Shown: positions 1 to 8,600, counted from the first letter of the stretch. The stretch: DNA of 64,000 nt from Alicyclobacillus sp. SO9 (GCF_016406125.1 NZ_CP066339.1:4464001-4528000), one strand, 5' to 3'. Numbers and translations are program-made. The notes: generated by a model not told the origin, from the letters alone.

Positions 1-1975
1 CAAAGGGGACAATCTCTTCTCCGTCACAGAGTAAGCCTTTCGTGAACATGACTATTTCTCGGGTCGAACGATAGCTGCGTACAAGGTTCATCACCCTCGT
101 TTCATCATGACCATACAGTCGCAGCAAAGAGGAGTCCGATTGGTGCAAATGCGTAGCCTGAACGAATATTGCCTGCCTAAAATCACCGAGTACAGTAAAA
201 CGAGCACGAGGAAACAGTTTCTTAAGATACTGGTATTGAAACGGTGAATAGTCCTGACCCTCATCGACAACCACATACTGGATCTGCGTATTTGTCCGAA
301 CGCCCTCAATCAGTTCTTTTAAGTATAAAAACGGGGTTTCGTCTTCATAAAACAACTCGTCTCGACTGAGCTTACATCTTGTCTGTTTGCAAATGTCTGT
401 CCATAGAGCAGGGATATCCGTCGCATTTGTCATCACCTCAAAACTCGCTTTGTCGCCGAACAACTGATCGTATAGACCCTTGACGTCAACGAACTTGAGT
501 TTTTTCACCTTTCGCTTCAGAGGTTGGAAACGCTTCTTTACGAGCTTTTTGCGGAGAAGTTCTTCCTCCCGACGGGCGAAGTCAAAATCACCTTCGTCTT
601 CTCGCCGTTTTTTGTGAATTCTTTCTTGTATTACGGCAAATTGCTCGTGAATGTCAAAGACTTCTCTCTCCTTGTGCAACTCGCCGAAGACGTCCGCATA
701 TTCGTCATTGTCAAGGTAATTCAATTCCTCTTGAACCCACTCTGCCTCCATCTCCTGACGTTCGAGCAAAGCGAGCTCATCAAGCAACCACTTTTGTAGC
801 AGTACGACACGATTGTCCAATTTCAAAGACGTCGGATAGCTGTAAAATTTTGATTTCATTTGCTCCTCCGTGATGAGTTCACGGTTCCTAAATCGAATGC
901 TGTTGAACAGGATGCCTTTACATCCCAGCCACAACACATAGTTGTTGATGGCATTTAAGAACGCTTCCGATGCCTTGTACTTCATACCTTGAAGACGAGC
1001 TTCATATCCAGGAGTCTGTCGCCCAGTCCATTCATATTCAAACTGTTCGAAGGGGTCTTCAAGTGCAAACGATGCACCCAACTCGTATTCGAGGTATTCC
1101 TGAAATGTCGCCTGCTGCATGTTCTCCTCTCCAAGTTCCGGAAGGACAGTGGATACATAACTGTTGAAAATGGGATTGGGAGAAAAGAGAATCACCTGGT
1201 CAGCGTTCAGGGTATCTCGGTTCTTGTATAGTAGGAATGCTACACGCTGCAACGCTGCAGATGTCTTGCCGCTGCCGGCGGCACCCTGCACGATTAGCAT
1301 CCGACTCTTTACATCTCGGATAATGGCATTTTGCTCCCTCTGAATGGTAGCAACAATACTCTTCATTTGAGGATCTGCGCCTTTTCCCAGCACTTGCTGC
1401 AACAACTCGTCACCAATCGTTAAGCTTGCGTCAAACATATGAAGCAACTGTCCATTTTGAATCTGATATTGCCGCTTCAATTCCATCTTTCCAGAAATGC
1501 GTCCAGACGGAGCATCATAAAAAGCGGCACCCGGAGACCCATCGTAGTACATGTTGGCAATTGGAGTACGCCAGTCATAGACCAAGAAATCTAATCCATC
1601 TTCTTCAATAAACGAAGACACGCCGATGTAGACCTGCTCCGTGGCGTTCAGACCATCCTCATGGAAGTCGATGCGCCCGAAATATGGAGATGGGAGAAGT
1701 CTGTTTAAATCATTCCATTGTTTCATCAACAGCCCGTGCCCCCGCTCCCTTTCCGCTAAAACAGCGTGCTGCTGGTTAATTGAATAAAAGGTCTCTTCGA
1801 AGTCTTCAGGGGTGCTTGTGTTAACCGTGACTTCCTCCCAAAAATGTTTGCGGATGTCCGTCACCTGTTGGGCAAGACCGGACACCTTCGGTTCCAACGC
1901 GACAATTTTCCCTTTGACTTTCTCCACAACATAGCGCAGCCGCTCTTGTTCAACTTGCCAATCTCTTGCATCCAT
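1..1975 (-). CDS. helD: HelD-type UvrD-like helicase, RNA polymerase recycling factor (3' end cut by window)
   Basis: The minus-strand reading frame is open from ATG at 1975 (AAGGGG about 9 bases upstream) to the left edge, giving at least 658 residues without the C-terminus. A charged, probably coiled-coil N-terminal arm (roughly residues 1-60) precedes a segment with WRTPIANMYYD and then a Walker A motif GAAGSGKT near residue 231. LYDQLFGDK and VVVDEGQDYSPFQ (Walker B/DExx-like) follow, and RSYRSTREI lies close to the edge. This order matches the HelD family, superfamily 1 ATPases that dissociate stalled or dormant RNA polymerase from DNA. The family identification is firm. The exact start is less so, because the frame is open a little further upstream with GTG and TTG alternatives. 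It diverges from a short + strand promoter and terminator unit. Confidence 0.9.
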   Translation of the reverse strand, partial: MDARDWQVEQERLRYVVEKVKGKIVALEPKVSGLAQQVTDIRKHFWEEVTVNTSTPEDFEETFYSINQQHAVLAERERGHGLLMKQWNDLNRLLPSPYFGRIDFHEDGLNATEQVYIGVSSFIEEDGLDFLVYDWRTPIANMYYDGSPGAAFYDAPSGRISGKMELKRQYQIQNGQLLHMFDASLTIGDELLQQVLGKGADPQMKSIVATIQREQNAIIRDVKSRMLIVQGAAGSGKTSAALQRVAFLLYKNRDTLNADQVILFSPNPIFNSYVSTVLPELGEENMQQATFQEYLEYELGASFALEDPFEQFEYEWTGRQTPGYEARLQGMKYKASEAFLNAINNYVLWLGCKGILFNSIRFRNRELITEEQMKSKFYSYPTSLKLDNRVVLLQKWLLDELALLERQEMEAEWVQEELNYLDNDEYADVFGELHKEREVFDIHEQFAVIQERIHKKRREDEGDFDFARREEELLRKKLVKKRFQPLKRKVKKLKFVDVKGLYDQLFGDKASFEVMTNATDIPALWTDICKQTRCKLSRDELFYEDETPFLYLKELIEGVRTNTQIQYVVVDEGQDYSPFQYQYLKKLFPRARFTVLGDFRQAIFVQATHLHQSDSSLLRLYGHDETRVMNLVRSYRSTREIVMFTKGLLCDGEEIVPF

Positions 1976-2013
1976 CAAGCCCAACCCCTTCACCAGAAGA
2001 TCACGCAAATCGT

Positions 2014-2042
2014 TTGACAAATTGTTGCCTAAGTGGTACACT
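2014..2042 (+). promoter_or_regulatory. Sigma-A promoter with overlapping palindrome
   Basis: TTGACA (2014-2019) and TACACT (2037-2042) are separated by 17 bases, a near-consensus vegetative promoter reading rightward. A perfect inverted repeat, GTACACT-AAA-AGTGTAC (2036-2052), covers the -10 box and would be well placed as a repressor operator. The downstream sequence has no credible ORF and ends in a strong hairpin at 2130-2162. The promoter call is from sequence; the operator role is inference. Confidence 0.5.
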
Positions 2043-2048
2043 AAAAGT

Positions 2049-2171
2049 GTACAATGGGACTTCTATGAGAAATTTATAAAAACACAGACGTGGCCTTATT
2101 GTATCGCTGTGTCTGTTTTTATGCAATAGCAAAGGGCCTGGAGAATTTGTCCAGGCTCTTTGTTTGGTTTT
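2049..2171 (+). ncRNA. Candidate small RNA of about 120 nt
   Basis: The stretch lies between a good promoter (2014-2042) and a strong intrinsic terminator (2130-2171) and contains no plausible ORF; the only ATG frame closes after four codons. A second, weaker hairpin can form between ACAGAC near 2083 and GTCTGT near 2111. It diverges from helD, so it could be an independent small RNA or an attenuated leader that has lost its gene. I do not recognise a family. Confidence 0.35.
2130..2171 (+). terminator. Rho-independent terminator
   Basis: CAAAGGGCCTGG (2130-2141) pairs with CCAGGCTCTTTG (2151-2162): 12 base pairs including one G-U, with a 9-base loop. TTTGGTTTT follows, so it acts on rightward transcription. 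The U-tract is interrupted but present. Confidence 0.7.
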
Positions 2172-2365
2172 ATCTCTACCACATTCTACTTCTTACGAGG
2201 GAAAATTCCGGACCTCCTATTACCACTATAGCCTTGACTGTTGCATGAGAGGGCTTCCGGTCATAGACCAAAATTCCATATGCCATTGCTTTGAGTGGAA
2301 AAATGGGCCCCACCAAACAAAATAGCAGCCAAAATTACGATGCGGAATGCTTGCCAATAAGTGAT

Positions 2366-2479
2366 TTATGGTAAACGAAACACATCAGGACAAGTGATAT
2401 TCCATAGCCACTGAAATACTGCCGGAACTAAGAAAATGACAATGATTACAAGCAATAAGAACATAGGTGCCAAAATCAT
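2366..2479 (-). CDS. Small single-pass membrane peptide (37 aa)
   Basis: ATG at 2479 opens a 37-residue peptide. It has a very hydrophobic segment (residues 4-21), then WLWNITCPDVFRLP at the C-terminus. AGAGGAG lies only two bases before this ATG, so translation may really begin at the in-frame TTG two codons later or at the ATG at codon 6. The tail resembles the WNWLMPxIFGLP motif of a widespread small membrane protein family, from memory. The stop is TAA at 2366-2368. It sits in an otherwise gene-free 600-base gap. It could be a real small membrane protein or the remnant of one. Confidence 0.45.
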   Translation of the reverse strand: MILAPMFLLLVIIVIFLVPAVFQWLWNITCPDVFRLP

Positions 2480-2705
2480 CACTCCTCTTGAGTGCATACT
2501 ATTTTTCATCACTTATACAAATTATATAAATACTACCATAGAAGATGATGTAGTTACTATCCTGAACCAACTGCAGGAGAGTCTTTTCTAAGCGGATTCA
2601 AATCAAAATACCCCATTCATGCAACACAACCAATCACTGCAATCACTGCAATAAGGGTTAAGAGCTCGAAAGTAAGCTCATAAGTCATGGTTCTACAAAA
2701 CACAC

Positions 2706-2734
2706 TTGACCTAAGTCCAAAAGAGGTATAGTAT
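2706..2734 (+). promoter_or_regulatory. Sigma-A promoter of the SnoaL-like gene
   Basis: TTGACC (2706-2711) and TAGTAT (2729-2734) are spaced by 17 bases (TATAGT at 15 is an alternative). The promoter is 50 bases ahead of the SnoaL-like start codon, and the transcript probably continues into the TrmB-family gene. Confidence 0.4.
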
Positions 2735-2784
2735 CGTCACGCACCACGTCGTACCAATAAATACTACTCAAGGGAGTGTTATCG

Positions 2785-3198
2785 GTGGAACACCTAATCA
2801 ACGGTTTATCCGCGAGAAACTACATGGAACAATTGGTAAAGGAATGTTTTACGGAGCCTGCAGAATCGGCGCATAAAGTCGCCGACAATTATATGGCACA
2901 GAATTATACGCAGACAACTGATGGAAAATCGGTAACAAGAGACGAACAAATTGCACATTTAGAGTATGTACAGGAGCACATGCTATCGATGGAGTTTAAC
3001 ATCCAACAAGTGGTTTACGACGGTGAGTGGCTTGCTGAACGACACATAGGAAAATCTGTGTTTAATGACGGGAGGACGGTGGAAAGTGAAGTGAGTACAT
3101 TTTTTCGCATTGTCGATGGAAAAATCGTGGAGACGCACGAGATTACTCGCCCGATGTCGAATGACGAAAGCGATCGCAGTATTCATACTGCACACTAA
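2785..3198 (+). CDS. SnoaL-like / NTF2-fold protein
   Basis: A protein of about 137 residues whose pattern fits the SnoaL-like (NTF2-fold) family. It has an N-terminal helix with ECFTEPAESAHKVADNYMA, a central HLEYVQEHMLSMEF, and the typical C-terminal strands STFFRIVDGKIVETHEI. Members are small alpha+beta barrels that act as isomerases, hydrolases or ligand-binding proteins; no substrate can be read here. GTG at 2785 is preferred over GTG at 2776 because AGGGAG (2771-2776) stands 8 bases before it. The next gene, a TrmB regulator, starts 55 bases downstream and may be co-transcribed. Confidence 0.7.
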   Translation: MEHLINGLSARNYMEQLVKECFTEPAESAHKVADNYMAQNYTQTTDGKSVTRDEQIAHLEYVQEHMLSMEFNIQQVVYDGEWLAERHIGKSVFNDGRTVESEVSTFFRIVDGKIVETHEITRPMSNDESDRSIHTAH

Positions 3199-3253
3199 TC
3201 TGCCGTTAAAACCCTGACAAACATTATTTGGCGCACATACAGGAGATGAATCG

Positions 3254-4045
3254 ATGATTGAATATCTAAGACGGATTGGACTTTCAGAGCTTGAGGCTCG
3301 TTGTTATTTGACGTTGCACGTTGATTCACCTCTCTCTGGATACGAAGTCGCGAAACGTGTTTCCGTATCGCGCACAAATGTATATTCCGCTTTACGTTCT
3401 CTTGTTGACAAAGGAGGATGTCGCATCATCGACGGACACCCAACACTGTATGATGCAGTTCCCATCAACCAATTTATAGGGCTACTCAAATCGGAGTTTG
3501 AGCAAACCGCTCGTGTGCTGTCAAGCAAACTTAAGACATCTGCTCGGCATGCACCTGGCTTTTACAGTTGGAAGGGTTCCGATCCCGTAAATAGAGCCAT
3601 TCGGAGATTAATCGTCAATGCAACACAATTAATCGTCGTGGATGCTTGGGCTGAAGACCTCCCGCCAATCGAAGAAACGCTTCTTGAGGCGGAAGCACAC
3701 GGAATAACTGTCGTAGTTGTCACGCTAGGAGAGTTCAGAACCCCCCTGAAGAATATCGTTCAACACATGGCCTACGATATACCGTCGGACATGCCGAGAA
3801 AATTTTCCTTGCTTTGTGATTCACATGCTTCAATCATCGCGAATTTTGGCGGCGATATGAACCCTTCTGCACTGGAAACTGAGCATTCCGGAGTAGCAGA
3901 CATTCTTAAGAATGCGTTCTACCATGACTTAATCATGCACCACATTGAAGCAGACTTCGGGCCAGAACTAACCGCCCGGTACGGTCATCAGTATGCAACT
4001 CTTCGTAAACTGTATTGGGAAGAAAAAGGCTGGATAATCGAATAA
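3254..4045 (+). CDS. TrmB-family transcriptional regulator
   Basis: A 263-residue protein. The N-terminal winged helix reads LGLSELEARCYLTL-like, with SGYEVAKRVSVSRTNVYSAL as the recognition region (about residues 4-75). This is the TrmB signature. The C-terminal half (about 105-263) looks like the sugar-binding or PLD-like effector domain of TrmB proteins. AGGAGA before ATG 3254 supports the start. It lies 55 bases after the SnoaL-like gene on the same strand. The ligand is unknown. Confidence 0.8.
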   Translation: MIEYLRRIGLSELEARCYLTLHVDSPLSGYEVAKRVSVSRTNVYSALRSLVDKGGCRIIDGHPTLYDAVPINQFIGLLKSEFEQTARVLSSKLKTSARHAPGFYSWKGSDPVNRAIRRLIVNATQLIVVDAWAEDLPPIEETLLEAEAHGITVVVVTLGEFRTPLKNIVQHMAYDIPSDMPRKFSLLCDSHASIIANFGGDMNPSALETEHSGVADILKNAFYHDLIMHHIEADFGPELTARYGHQYATLRKLYWEEKGWIIE

Positions 4046-4067
4046 GCAGTGTCTGTTTACCCTTTCT

Positions 4068-4103
4068 GCAGGCTCCGTTTACTCTTACGCAAACGGAGTC
4101 TGC
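4068..4103. terminator. Strong hairpin between convergent genes
   Basis: GCAGGCTCCGTTT (4068-4080) pairs with AAACGGAGTCTGC (4091-4103): 13 pairs with one G-U, loop of 10. It lies between the convergent stops at 4045 and 4113, so it could terminate both transcripts, although a clean U-tract is missing on either side. Confidence 0.5.
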
Positions 4104-4112
4104 AACCTGTCA

Positions 4113-4724
4113 TCAGGCGAGCTTTTGTATCCAACTCTTTGCTATTTCTAATTCCGGCCTAGTTAAACCGTGACCCGTGCTTTCCCAGTTCAATGTCACA
4201 TTGGCGCCGATCTCACTAAATAGTTGTGCGAGTCGTTCACTATTACTTACAGGGACAATCGGGTCCTGTCTTCCTGATAGCATGAGAATTGGTGTTCCCG
4301 TAAGATCGGGCAGTGGTTTTGGTTCGAGTGGAACCATCGAGCGAAACAGGACGGCTCCTGATAGTATAGATGGCTCAAGAAGCAGCATACTTGCTGCAAT
4401 GTTCGCCCCATTCGAATAACCAACGGCAAATATCTTCTTTGGATTCAGTTTATACATTTTGGCAGCTTCCTCAGTGAAGTGTGCCAATTCACGCGTGCGG
4501 AACATAAGGTCTTCTTCGTCAAATACACCCTCAGCTACTCTCCGGAAGAAGCGAGGCATCCCCCGCTCCAAGACTTTCCCCCTCACTCCGAGCAGTGCGG
4601 CACTTGGCGCCAAAAACTTCCCTGCTGCAAGCAGGTCTTCTTCAGTGCCCCCAGTACCGTGGAGAAGAAGCAGCGTCATCTCATTGCCGCCTGATGCGGG
4701 GATGAATTGATGGATGAAGTCCAT
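4113..4724 (-). CDS. Alpha/beta-hydrolase, MhqD/carboxylesterase-like
   Basis: A 203-residue serine hydrolase. LLLLHGTGGTEED near residue 20 supplies the oxyanion loop. AVGYSNGANIA near residue 101 holds the nucleophile in the G-x-S-x-G-type elbow. GRQDPIVP carries the acid and STGHGLT the catalytic His near 189. Length and motifs fit the phospholipase/carboxylesterase family that includes Bacillus MhqD. It lies 6 bases after the dioxygenase gene on the same strand, with AGAGGTGAG before ATG 4724, so the two are one operon. The pairing recalls mhqE-mhqD and mhqO in quinone detoxification; true substrates are unknown. Confidence 0.8.
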   Translation of the reverse strand: MDFIHQFIPASGGNEMTLLLLHGTGGTEEDLLAAGKFLAPSAALLGVRGKVLERGMPRFFRRVAEGVFDEEDLMFRTRELAHFTEEAAKMYKLNPKKIFAVGYSNGANIAASMLLLEPSILSGAVLFRSMVPLEPKPLPDLTGTPILMLSGRQDPIVPVSNSERLAQLFSEIGANVTLNWESTGHGLTRPELEIAKSWIQKLA

Positions 4725-4730
4725 TACGTC

Positions 4731-5687
4731 TCACCTCTCGAAGACTGGCAGTTGAATCGATGGTAGCTGTTTTTTCAAGCTTGAACGTGACGACTCCAGC
4801 CAATCCGGTAATTTTAAATCTGTACCCAAGTTTTCAAGCGACTCGTCAATGGAAAAACCCGGTGGATCTGTTGCCAATTCGAACAGCACACCGCCTGGTT
4901 CGCGGAAGTAGACGGATTTAAAATAGTTGCGGTCCTTCACTTCTGTGACCTGCAGTCCGGTGTTCGCCAAGATGGTTTGCCAACGGACCAGTTCGTCTTC
5001 ATTGGCAACACGCCAGGCGATATGGTGGATCGTTCCGATTGACTGTCTGCCGTACTGGGCTCCCTCTTGACTCATCACATCAATAATGGCCCCCGGTCCA
5101 CCTTCACCTACTTCGTACCGATACCTCCGACCATTCTGTTCCAATAAACGAAAACCCATGACGTCCGTCAGCAGCGCGGAAGTTAAGGTGTGATTTTTTA
5201 CAGTAATCGTGACACCATAAAATCCGCGGATGGCATGTTCCCTCGGAACCGGTCCATCCTGCCAACCGGGTCTTACTTCTGCTCCATCATGGGCTACTAA
5301 TTCAAGCGTAATACCATCGGGATCACGAAGCGTGATGACGCGGTTGTTATTCGACCGCTCCTCTGGACCACTGAAAATGATGTCGTGGTTAGTCAGCCTC
5401 TGGATCCAAAACTCCATGGATTCAGGACGAATTGAAAACGACGTTATATTAGCTTGACCCGCACCACTGGTTCCACGTGGACCGTCCCCAAATGGGAAGA
5501 ACGTAAAAATCGTTCCCGGAGTACCACGAGTGTCCCCATAGTAGAAGTGGTACACATCCGGCGCATCAAAGTTCACGGTCTTTTTAACCATCCGAAGTCC
5601 CAGAACACTCACGTAGAAATCGACATTTTTTTGTGCAATACCTGACATTGCGGTGATGTGATGAAGGCCCAAGATACCTTGACTCAT
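4731..5687 (-). CDS. VOC-family ring-cleaving dioxygenase, MhqO/LinE-like
   Basis: A 318-residue, two-module glyoxalase-fold protein. Module 1 begins GLHHITAM and module 2 contains GTIHHIAWRV; LFELATDPP supplies the C-terminal Glu ligand. His-His-Glu is the expected Fe(II) site of hydroquinone or catechol ring-cleaving dioxygenases such as MhqO, MhqA and LinE. It heads an operon with the downstream esterase and is divergent from a YodB-like quinone sensor at 5993. This strongly suggests quinone or catechol stress detoxification. Start ATG 5687 follows a GGAGTGAG-type site. Confidence 0.85.
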   Translation of the reverse strand: MSQGILGLHHITAMSGIAQKNVDFYVSVLGLRMVKKTVNFDAPDVYHFYYGDTRGTPGTIFTFFPFGDGPRGTSGAGQANITSFSIRPESMEFWIQRLTNHDIIFSGPEERSNNNRVITLRDPDGITLELVAHDGAEVRPGWQDGPVPREHAIRGFYGVTITVKNHTLTSALLTDVMGFRLLEQNGRRYRYEVGEGGPGAIIDVMSQEGAQYGRQSIGTIHHIAWRVANEDELVRWQTILANTGLQVTEVKDRNYFKSVYFREPGGVLFELATDPPGFSIDESLENLGTDLKLPDWLESSRSSLKKQLPSIQLPVFER

Positions 5688-5992
5688 GACATCTCACTCC
5701 TTGTTAAATAGGCTCCATTAGACGCGGTTCCAAAAGTGCTGGAAGGAACACTTTCTCACCAGAGTCTTGGGGTTCTCATTGTCCATACAATGACTGACGA
5801 CAAACGATGAATCAAGATAAATTGCGTATTCAGCGGGTGCATGGTGAGCGGCGAATTGCATCTGAGCCGCGCCTTCCCTATGGTTATTGACTTATTTTTA
5901 TTTAGTCTCTAACACTCGTCATACATGGTACAATAGTGACTTACTTTTTGTCAATTGGTATGATAAGATAAGTTTTGAATGGAGGTCTTAGT

Positions 5993-6316
5993 ATGAGTGA
6001 ATTCGAACTGTGTTCCAAATTTGAAACCGCCTTTGAGTTGCTGGGTAAGCGATGGACAGGGCTTATCATACGGGTCATGCTGTCTGGCAAACGGCGTTTC
6101 TCAGATATCTCTGCAATAATTCCACACTTAAGCGATAGAATGCTGGTTGAGAGGCTCAAAGAATTGGAGGCTGCAGGCATTGTCCAACGCCATGTCTACC
6201 CGGAAACCCCGGTTCGTGTGGAGTATAATCTGACAGAGAAAGGACATGAGCTGGAAGCCGTGATGAATCAGATTCAATGCTGGGCAGATAAATGGGTTCC
6301 GGCACAGAACCTATAA
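5993..6316 (+). CDS. YodB-like HxlR/DUF24 thiol-redox repressor
   Basis: A 107-residue HxlR-family winged-helix protein. Cys7, followed by SKFETAFELLGKRWTGLII, closely resembles Bacillus YodB, whose Cys6 is S-alkylated or disulfide-linked by quinones and diamide. A second Cys lies at 96, in the C-terminal dimerisation helix, as expected for an intersubunit disulfide. ATG 5993 is preferred over 5975 because GGAGG is at 5980-5984. Divergent from the dioxygenase-esterase operon, it is the obvious candidate regulator of that operon and of itself. Confidence 0.85.
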   Translation: MSEFELCSKFETAFELLGKRWTGLIIRVMLSGKRRFSDISAIIPHLSDRMLVERLKELEAAGIVQRHVYPETPVRVEYNLTEKGHELEAVMNQIQCWADKWVPAQNL

Positions 6317-6421
6317 ACCCCCGAGCCGGGTGTGCAAATGGCGGTGCTTCTGTACACTTGCTGTGACCAGATAGCACATGATGACAAACCCAGGAAAGCT
6401 GCCGCTTTGCGGAAAACACAT

Positions 6422-7243
6422 CTAAAGTATCGGCTTCGTTCCAATGACAATCGTTGCATCCATTTCGTCGGAGTGAACCACTCGCGGTATGAATCCGTGA
6501 TTGGAGAACAGTTCAGCGGTCTCCACCGACTGGCGTTGACTCGTCTCCATGAGTAACTTCCCTCCTGGTGCCAGCCACAATGGTGCCTCAGCAACCACAC
6601 GACGTTGCACTTCAAGTCCGTCCTTACCACCATCGAGTGCCACTATCGGTTCATATAATCTTGCTTCCTGCGGCATCATTTCAATGGCATCAGTAGGTAC
6701 ATATGGGGCATTCGCAACCAAAATATCTACACATCCACGTAACATTGACGGCAGTGGTTCATACAAGTCACCTTGGAAAACAGTACCCTTGTTGGCAACA
6801 TTATAACGTGCGCAGCGGACTGCAATTGGATTGATGTCCACTGCATATAAATCCCCTTGTTCTAACGATGAAATCACCGCCTTACCTATCGCCCCTGAGC
6901 CACAACACAAGTCGACAATAATGTTGCTTGCAGGACGTGCCTCAGTAATCGCTTGTTGAACCAGAAACTCGGTTCGACGACGGGGCACGAACACTCCCTG
7001 CTCAATCATGATTCGCGACCCATAAAATTCAGCCCATCCAAGGATAGACTCAAGCGGTAGTCCGGCAACACGTCTGTTTACCATATGTGCGAGTTCATCC
7101 ATCGAAAGAGCGGTTGAGATGAGCAATTCTGCCTCGTCTTCAGCAAAAACACACCCTGAATCTCGAAGTCTGGTGACTATATCAAAACGATGAATTTGGG
7201 AAACTCGCATTAAAATCAACCTTTCTACCCTACATGATGCCAT
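6422..7243 (-). CDS. PrmC/HemK-like N5-glutamine methyltransferase
   Basis: A Rossmann-fold SAM methyltransferase of up to 273 residues. VPRRRTEFLV precedes the SAM motif IVDLCCGSGAIG. The catalytic motif reads NAPYVP instead of the canonical NPPY, a variant known in the 'putative protein N5-glutamine methyltransferase' branch. The likely target is a Gln side chain, possibly a release factor, but this one is not beside prfA, so the substrate is open. Two starts are possible: ATG 7243 (12 bases after the nuoB-like stop) and ATG 7210, which has a better ribosome binding site (AAAGG). It is co-transcribed with the upstream nuoB-like gene. Confidence 0.75.
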   Translation of the reverse strand: MASCRVERLILMRVSQIHRFDIVTRLRDSGCVFAEDEAELLISTALSMDELAHMVNRRVAGLPLESILGWAEFYGSRIMIEQGVFVPRRRTEFLVQQAITEARPASNIIVDLCCGSGAIGKAVISSLEQGDLYAVDINPIAVRCARYNVANKGTVFQGDLYEPLPSMLRGCVDILVANAPYVPTDAIEMMPQEARLYEPIVALDGGKDGLEVQRRVVAEAPLWLAPGGKLLMETSQRQSVETAELFSNHGFIPRVVHSDEMDATIVIGTKPIL

Positions 7244-7255
7244 TTCCCGTGGAGA

Positions 7256-7783
7256 TTAGAAAGCCCGGCCAGATCTTATCTTGTCCTGCAACAAATTGAT
7301 GCCATATATCAAGGCTTGAGGTGATGGCGGACATCCGGGGATATACACATCTACAGGTATAAGTTGGTCGACACCCTTGACGACAGAATAACTCTTCACA
7401 TATGGGCCTCCGGCGGTTGCACAAACGCCCATCGAAATGACCCACTTTGGCCCTGGCATCTGGTGATACAGCCGCTTGAGTATCGGTGCAAACTTCTTTG
7501 TCACGGTACCGGATACAATCATTACATCCGCCTGGCGTGGCGAAGCTCGGAAAATCACTCCAAAACGGTCGAGGTCGTTGTGCGCTGCGGCAGCACTCAT
7601 CATCTCTATGCCGCAGCATGCGAGCCCCATCAATAGAGGCCACAAACTGTTACTCCGGGACCAGTTCATCAGTTGATTAATTTGAGTGACGAGAACACCT
7701 TGTCGACGTATCTCGGCATTTTCTTCCTGCGTGAATCCCTCATATTCAATGACCGGCAACGCTCCTGCCTCTAAATAATTCAT
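7256..7783 (-). CDS. Orphan NuoB-like NADH-quinone oxidoreductase subunit
   Basis: A 175-residue protein with the full NuoB pattern: Cys56-Cys57 in GLACCGIEM, Cys121 in MGVCATAGG and Cys151 in PGCPPSP. These four ligands hold cluster N2 in complex I. No other nuo gene is nearby, and the gene is instead paired with a PrmC-like methyltransferase. The promoter on the minus strand is TTGACC, 17 bases, TATAAC, embedded in an inverted repeat that also occurs before a hydrolase operon at 15,170. It may be a second nuoB or an electron-transfer protein in a different complex. The ribosome binding site AAGGAGA before ATG 7783 is good. Confidence 0.85.
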   Translation of the reverse strand: MNYLEAGALPVIEYEGFTQEENAEIRRQGVLVTQINQLMNWSRSNSLWPLLMGLACCGIEMMSAAAAHNDLDRFGVIFRASPRQADVMIVSGTVTKKFAPILKRLYHQMPGPKWVISMGVCATAGGPYVKSYSVVKGVDQLIPVDVYIPGCPPSPQALIYGINLLQDKIRSGRAF

Positions 7784-7813
7784 TTCTCATTCTCCTTGCA
7801 TGCACTCCATAAA

Positions 7814-7863
7814 TTGACCACATTAGTCAATTTGGTTATATCACGAATGACCGATATGGTCAA
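7814..7863 (-). promoter_or_regulatory. TetR-type double operator over the orphan nuoB promoter
   Basis: Two 17-base inverted repeats, centres 33 bases apart: 7814-7830 (TTGACC-ACATT-AGTCAA, one mismatch) and 7847-7863 (ATGACC-GATAT-GGTCAA). On the minus strand the second contains the -35 box TTGACC, followed 17 bases later by TATAAC; the first lies just downstream of the -10. The TetR gene at 7971 diverges from this site. A perfect version occurs at 15,170-15,194. Confidence 0.75.
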
Positions 7864-7970
7864 TGAAGGTTTTTAAACGTAACTTATTCATCGAATTGTT
7901 GGGTGTCGGTGGGATTCTAGTGTAGTCTATATTGATACACTGAAATTACATTCTAAAAGGAGGGGCAAGA

Positions 7971-8600
7971 TTGGAATTCGCGGCATTCGAGGCGATTAGT
8001 AAAGAGAAGCAACAACGCGTGATTAACGCTGTCCTTGGGGAATTTGCAAAGAGGGGATATAAACTGGCTTCGACAAATGAAATCATTCATGAAGCAAACA
8101 TTTCCAAGGGATTGTTATTTCACTATTTCCATAACAAAAAGCAGATGTTTCTGTATGTCTATGACTATGCGCTTGCTGTGGTGAGCGAGGAAATGCTAGA
8201 CCGACTGGACTTCACCGACACAGACGTTCTAAACCGGTTCAAACAGATGGCAATTCTCAAGATGAACATTATAAAGAGATACCCGCAAATGTATGAATTT
8301 CTCCTAATGGCCAACGGAGATGATGTGGTGGAACTTGCGGAAGATTTAAAAGCACGAAACATACGGTATGTAGAAGATTTTCACGACCGCATCCTCGATG
8401 GCATTGACGTGCAGAAATTCAGGAAAGGCCTCGATACGACCAAGGCTATCAGTGTAGCCTTTTGGACGATGGAACACTTTACGAACCGACCGCAAGATAA
8501 CTGGGAGTTACGTGTAGACTCTAGGGTGGATTACGATAATGTCATGGACGAACTTGATTCCTACCTCACGTTCCTCAGACACATATTCTATGCCGAATAA
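7971..8600 (+). CDS. TetR/AcrR-family repressor
   Basis: A 209-residue protein with a TetR N-terminal helix-turn-helix: INAVLGEFAKRGYKLASTNEI then ANISKGLLFHYFHNKKQMFL (about residues 17-62). A helical ligand-binding C-terminal domain follows. The start is TTG 7971, with AAGGAGGGG 8 bases upstream; no ATG is placed as well. It is divergent from the orphan nuoB and next to the inverted repeats at 7814-7863, so autoregulation and control of that operon are likely. The ligand is unknown; FadR-like TetR proteins that respond to acyl-CoA bind sites of similar layout. Confidence 0.85.
   Translation: MEFAAFEAISKEKQQRVINAVLGEFAKRGYKLASTNEIIHEANISKGLLFHYFHNKKQMFLYVYDYALAVVSEEMLDRLDFTDTDVLNRFKQMAILKMNIIKRYPQMYEFLLMANGDDVVELAEDLKARNIRYVEDFHDRILDGIDVQKFRKGLDTTKAISVAFWTMEHFTNRPQDNWELRVDSRVDYDNVMDELDSYLTFLRHIFYAE

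Noticed and set aside
7814-7863. Operators of the YodB-like regulator
   Set aside because: The repeats are beside the TetR gene, 1.5 kb from the yodB-like gene, and their TTGACC-N5-GGTCAA form differs from known YodB boxes.
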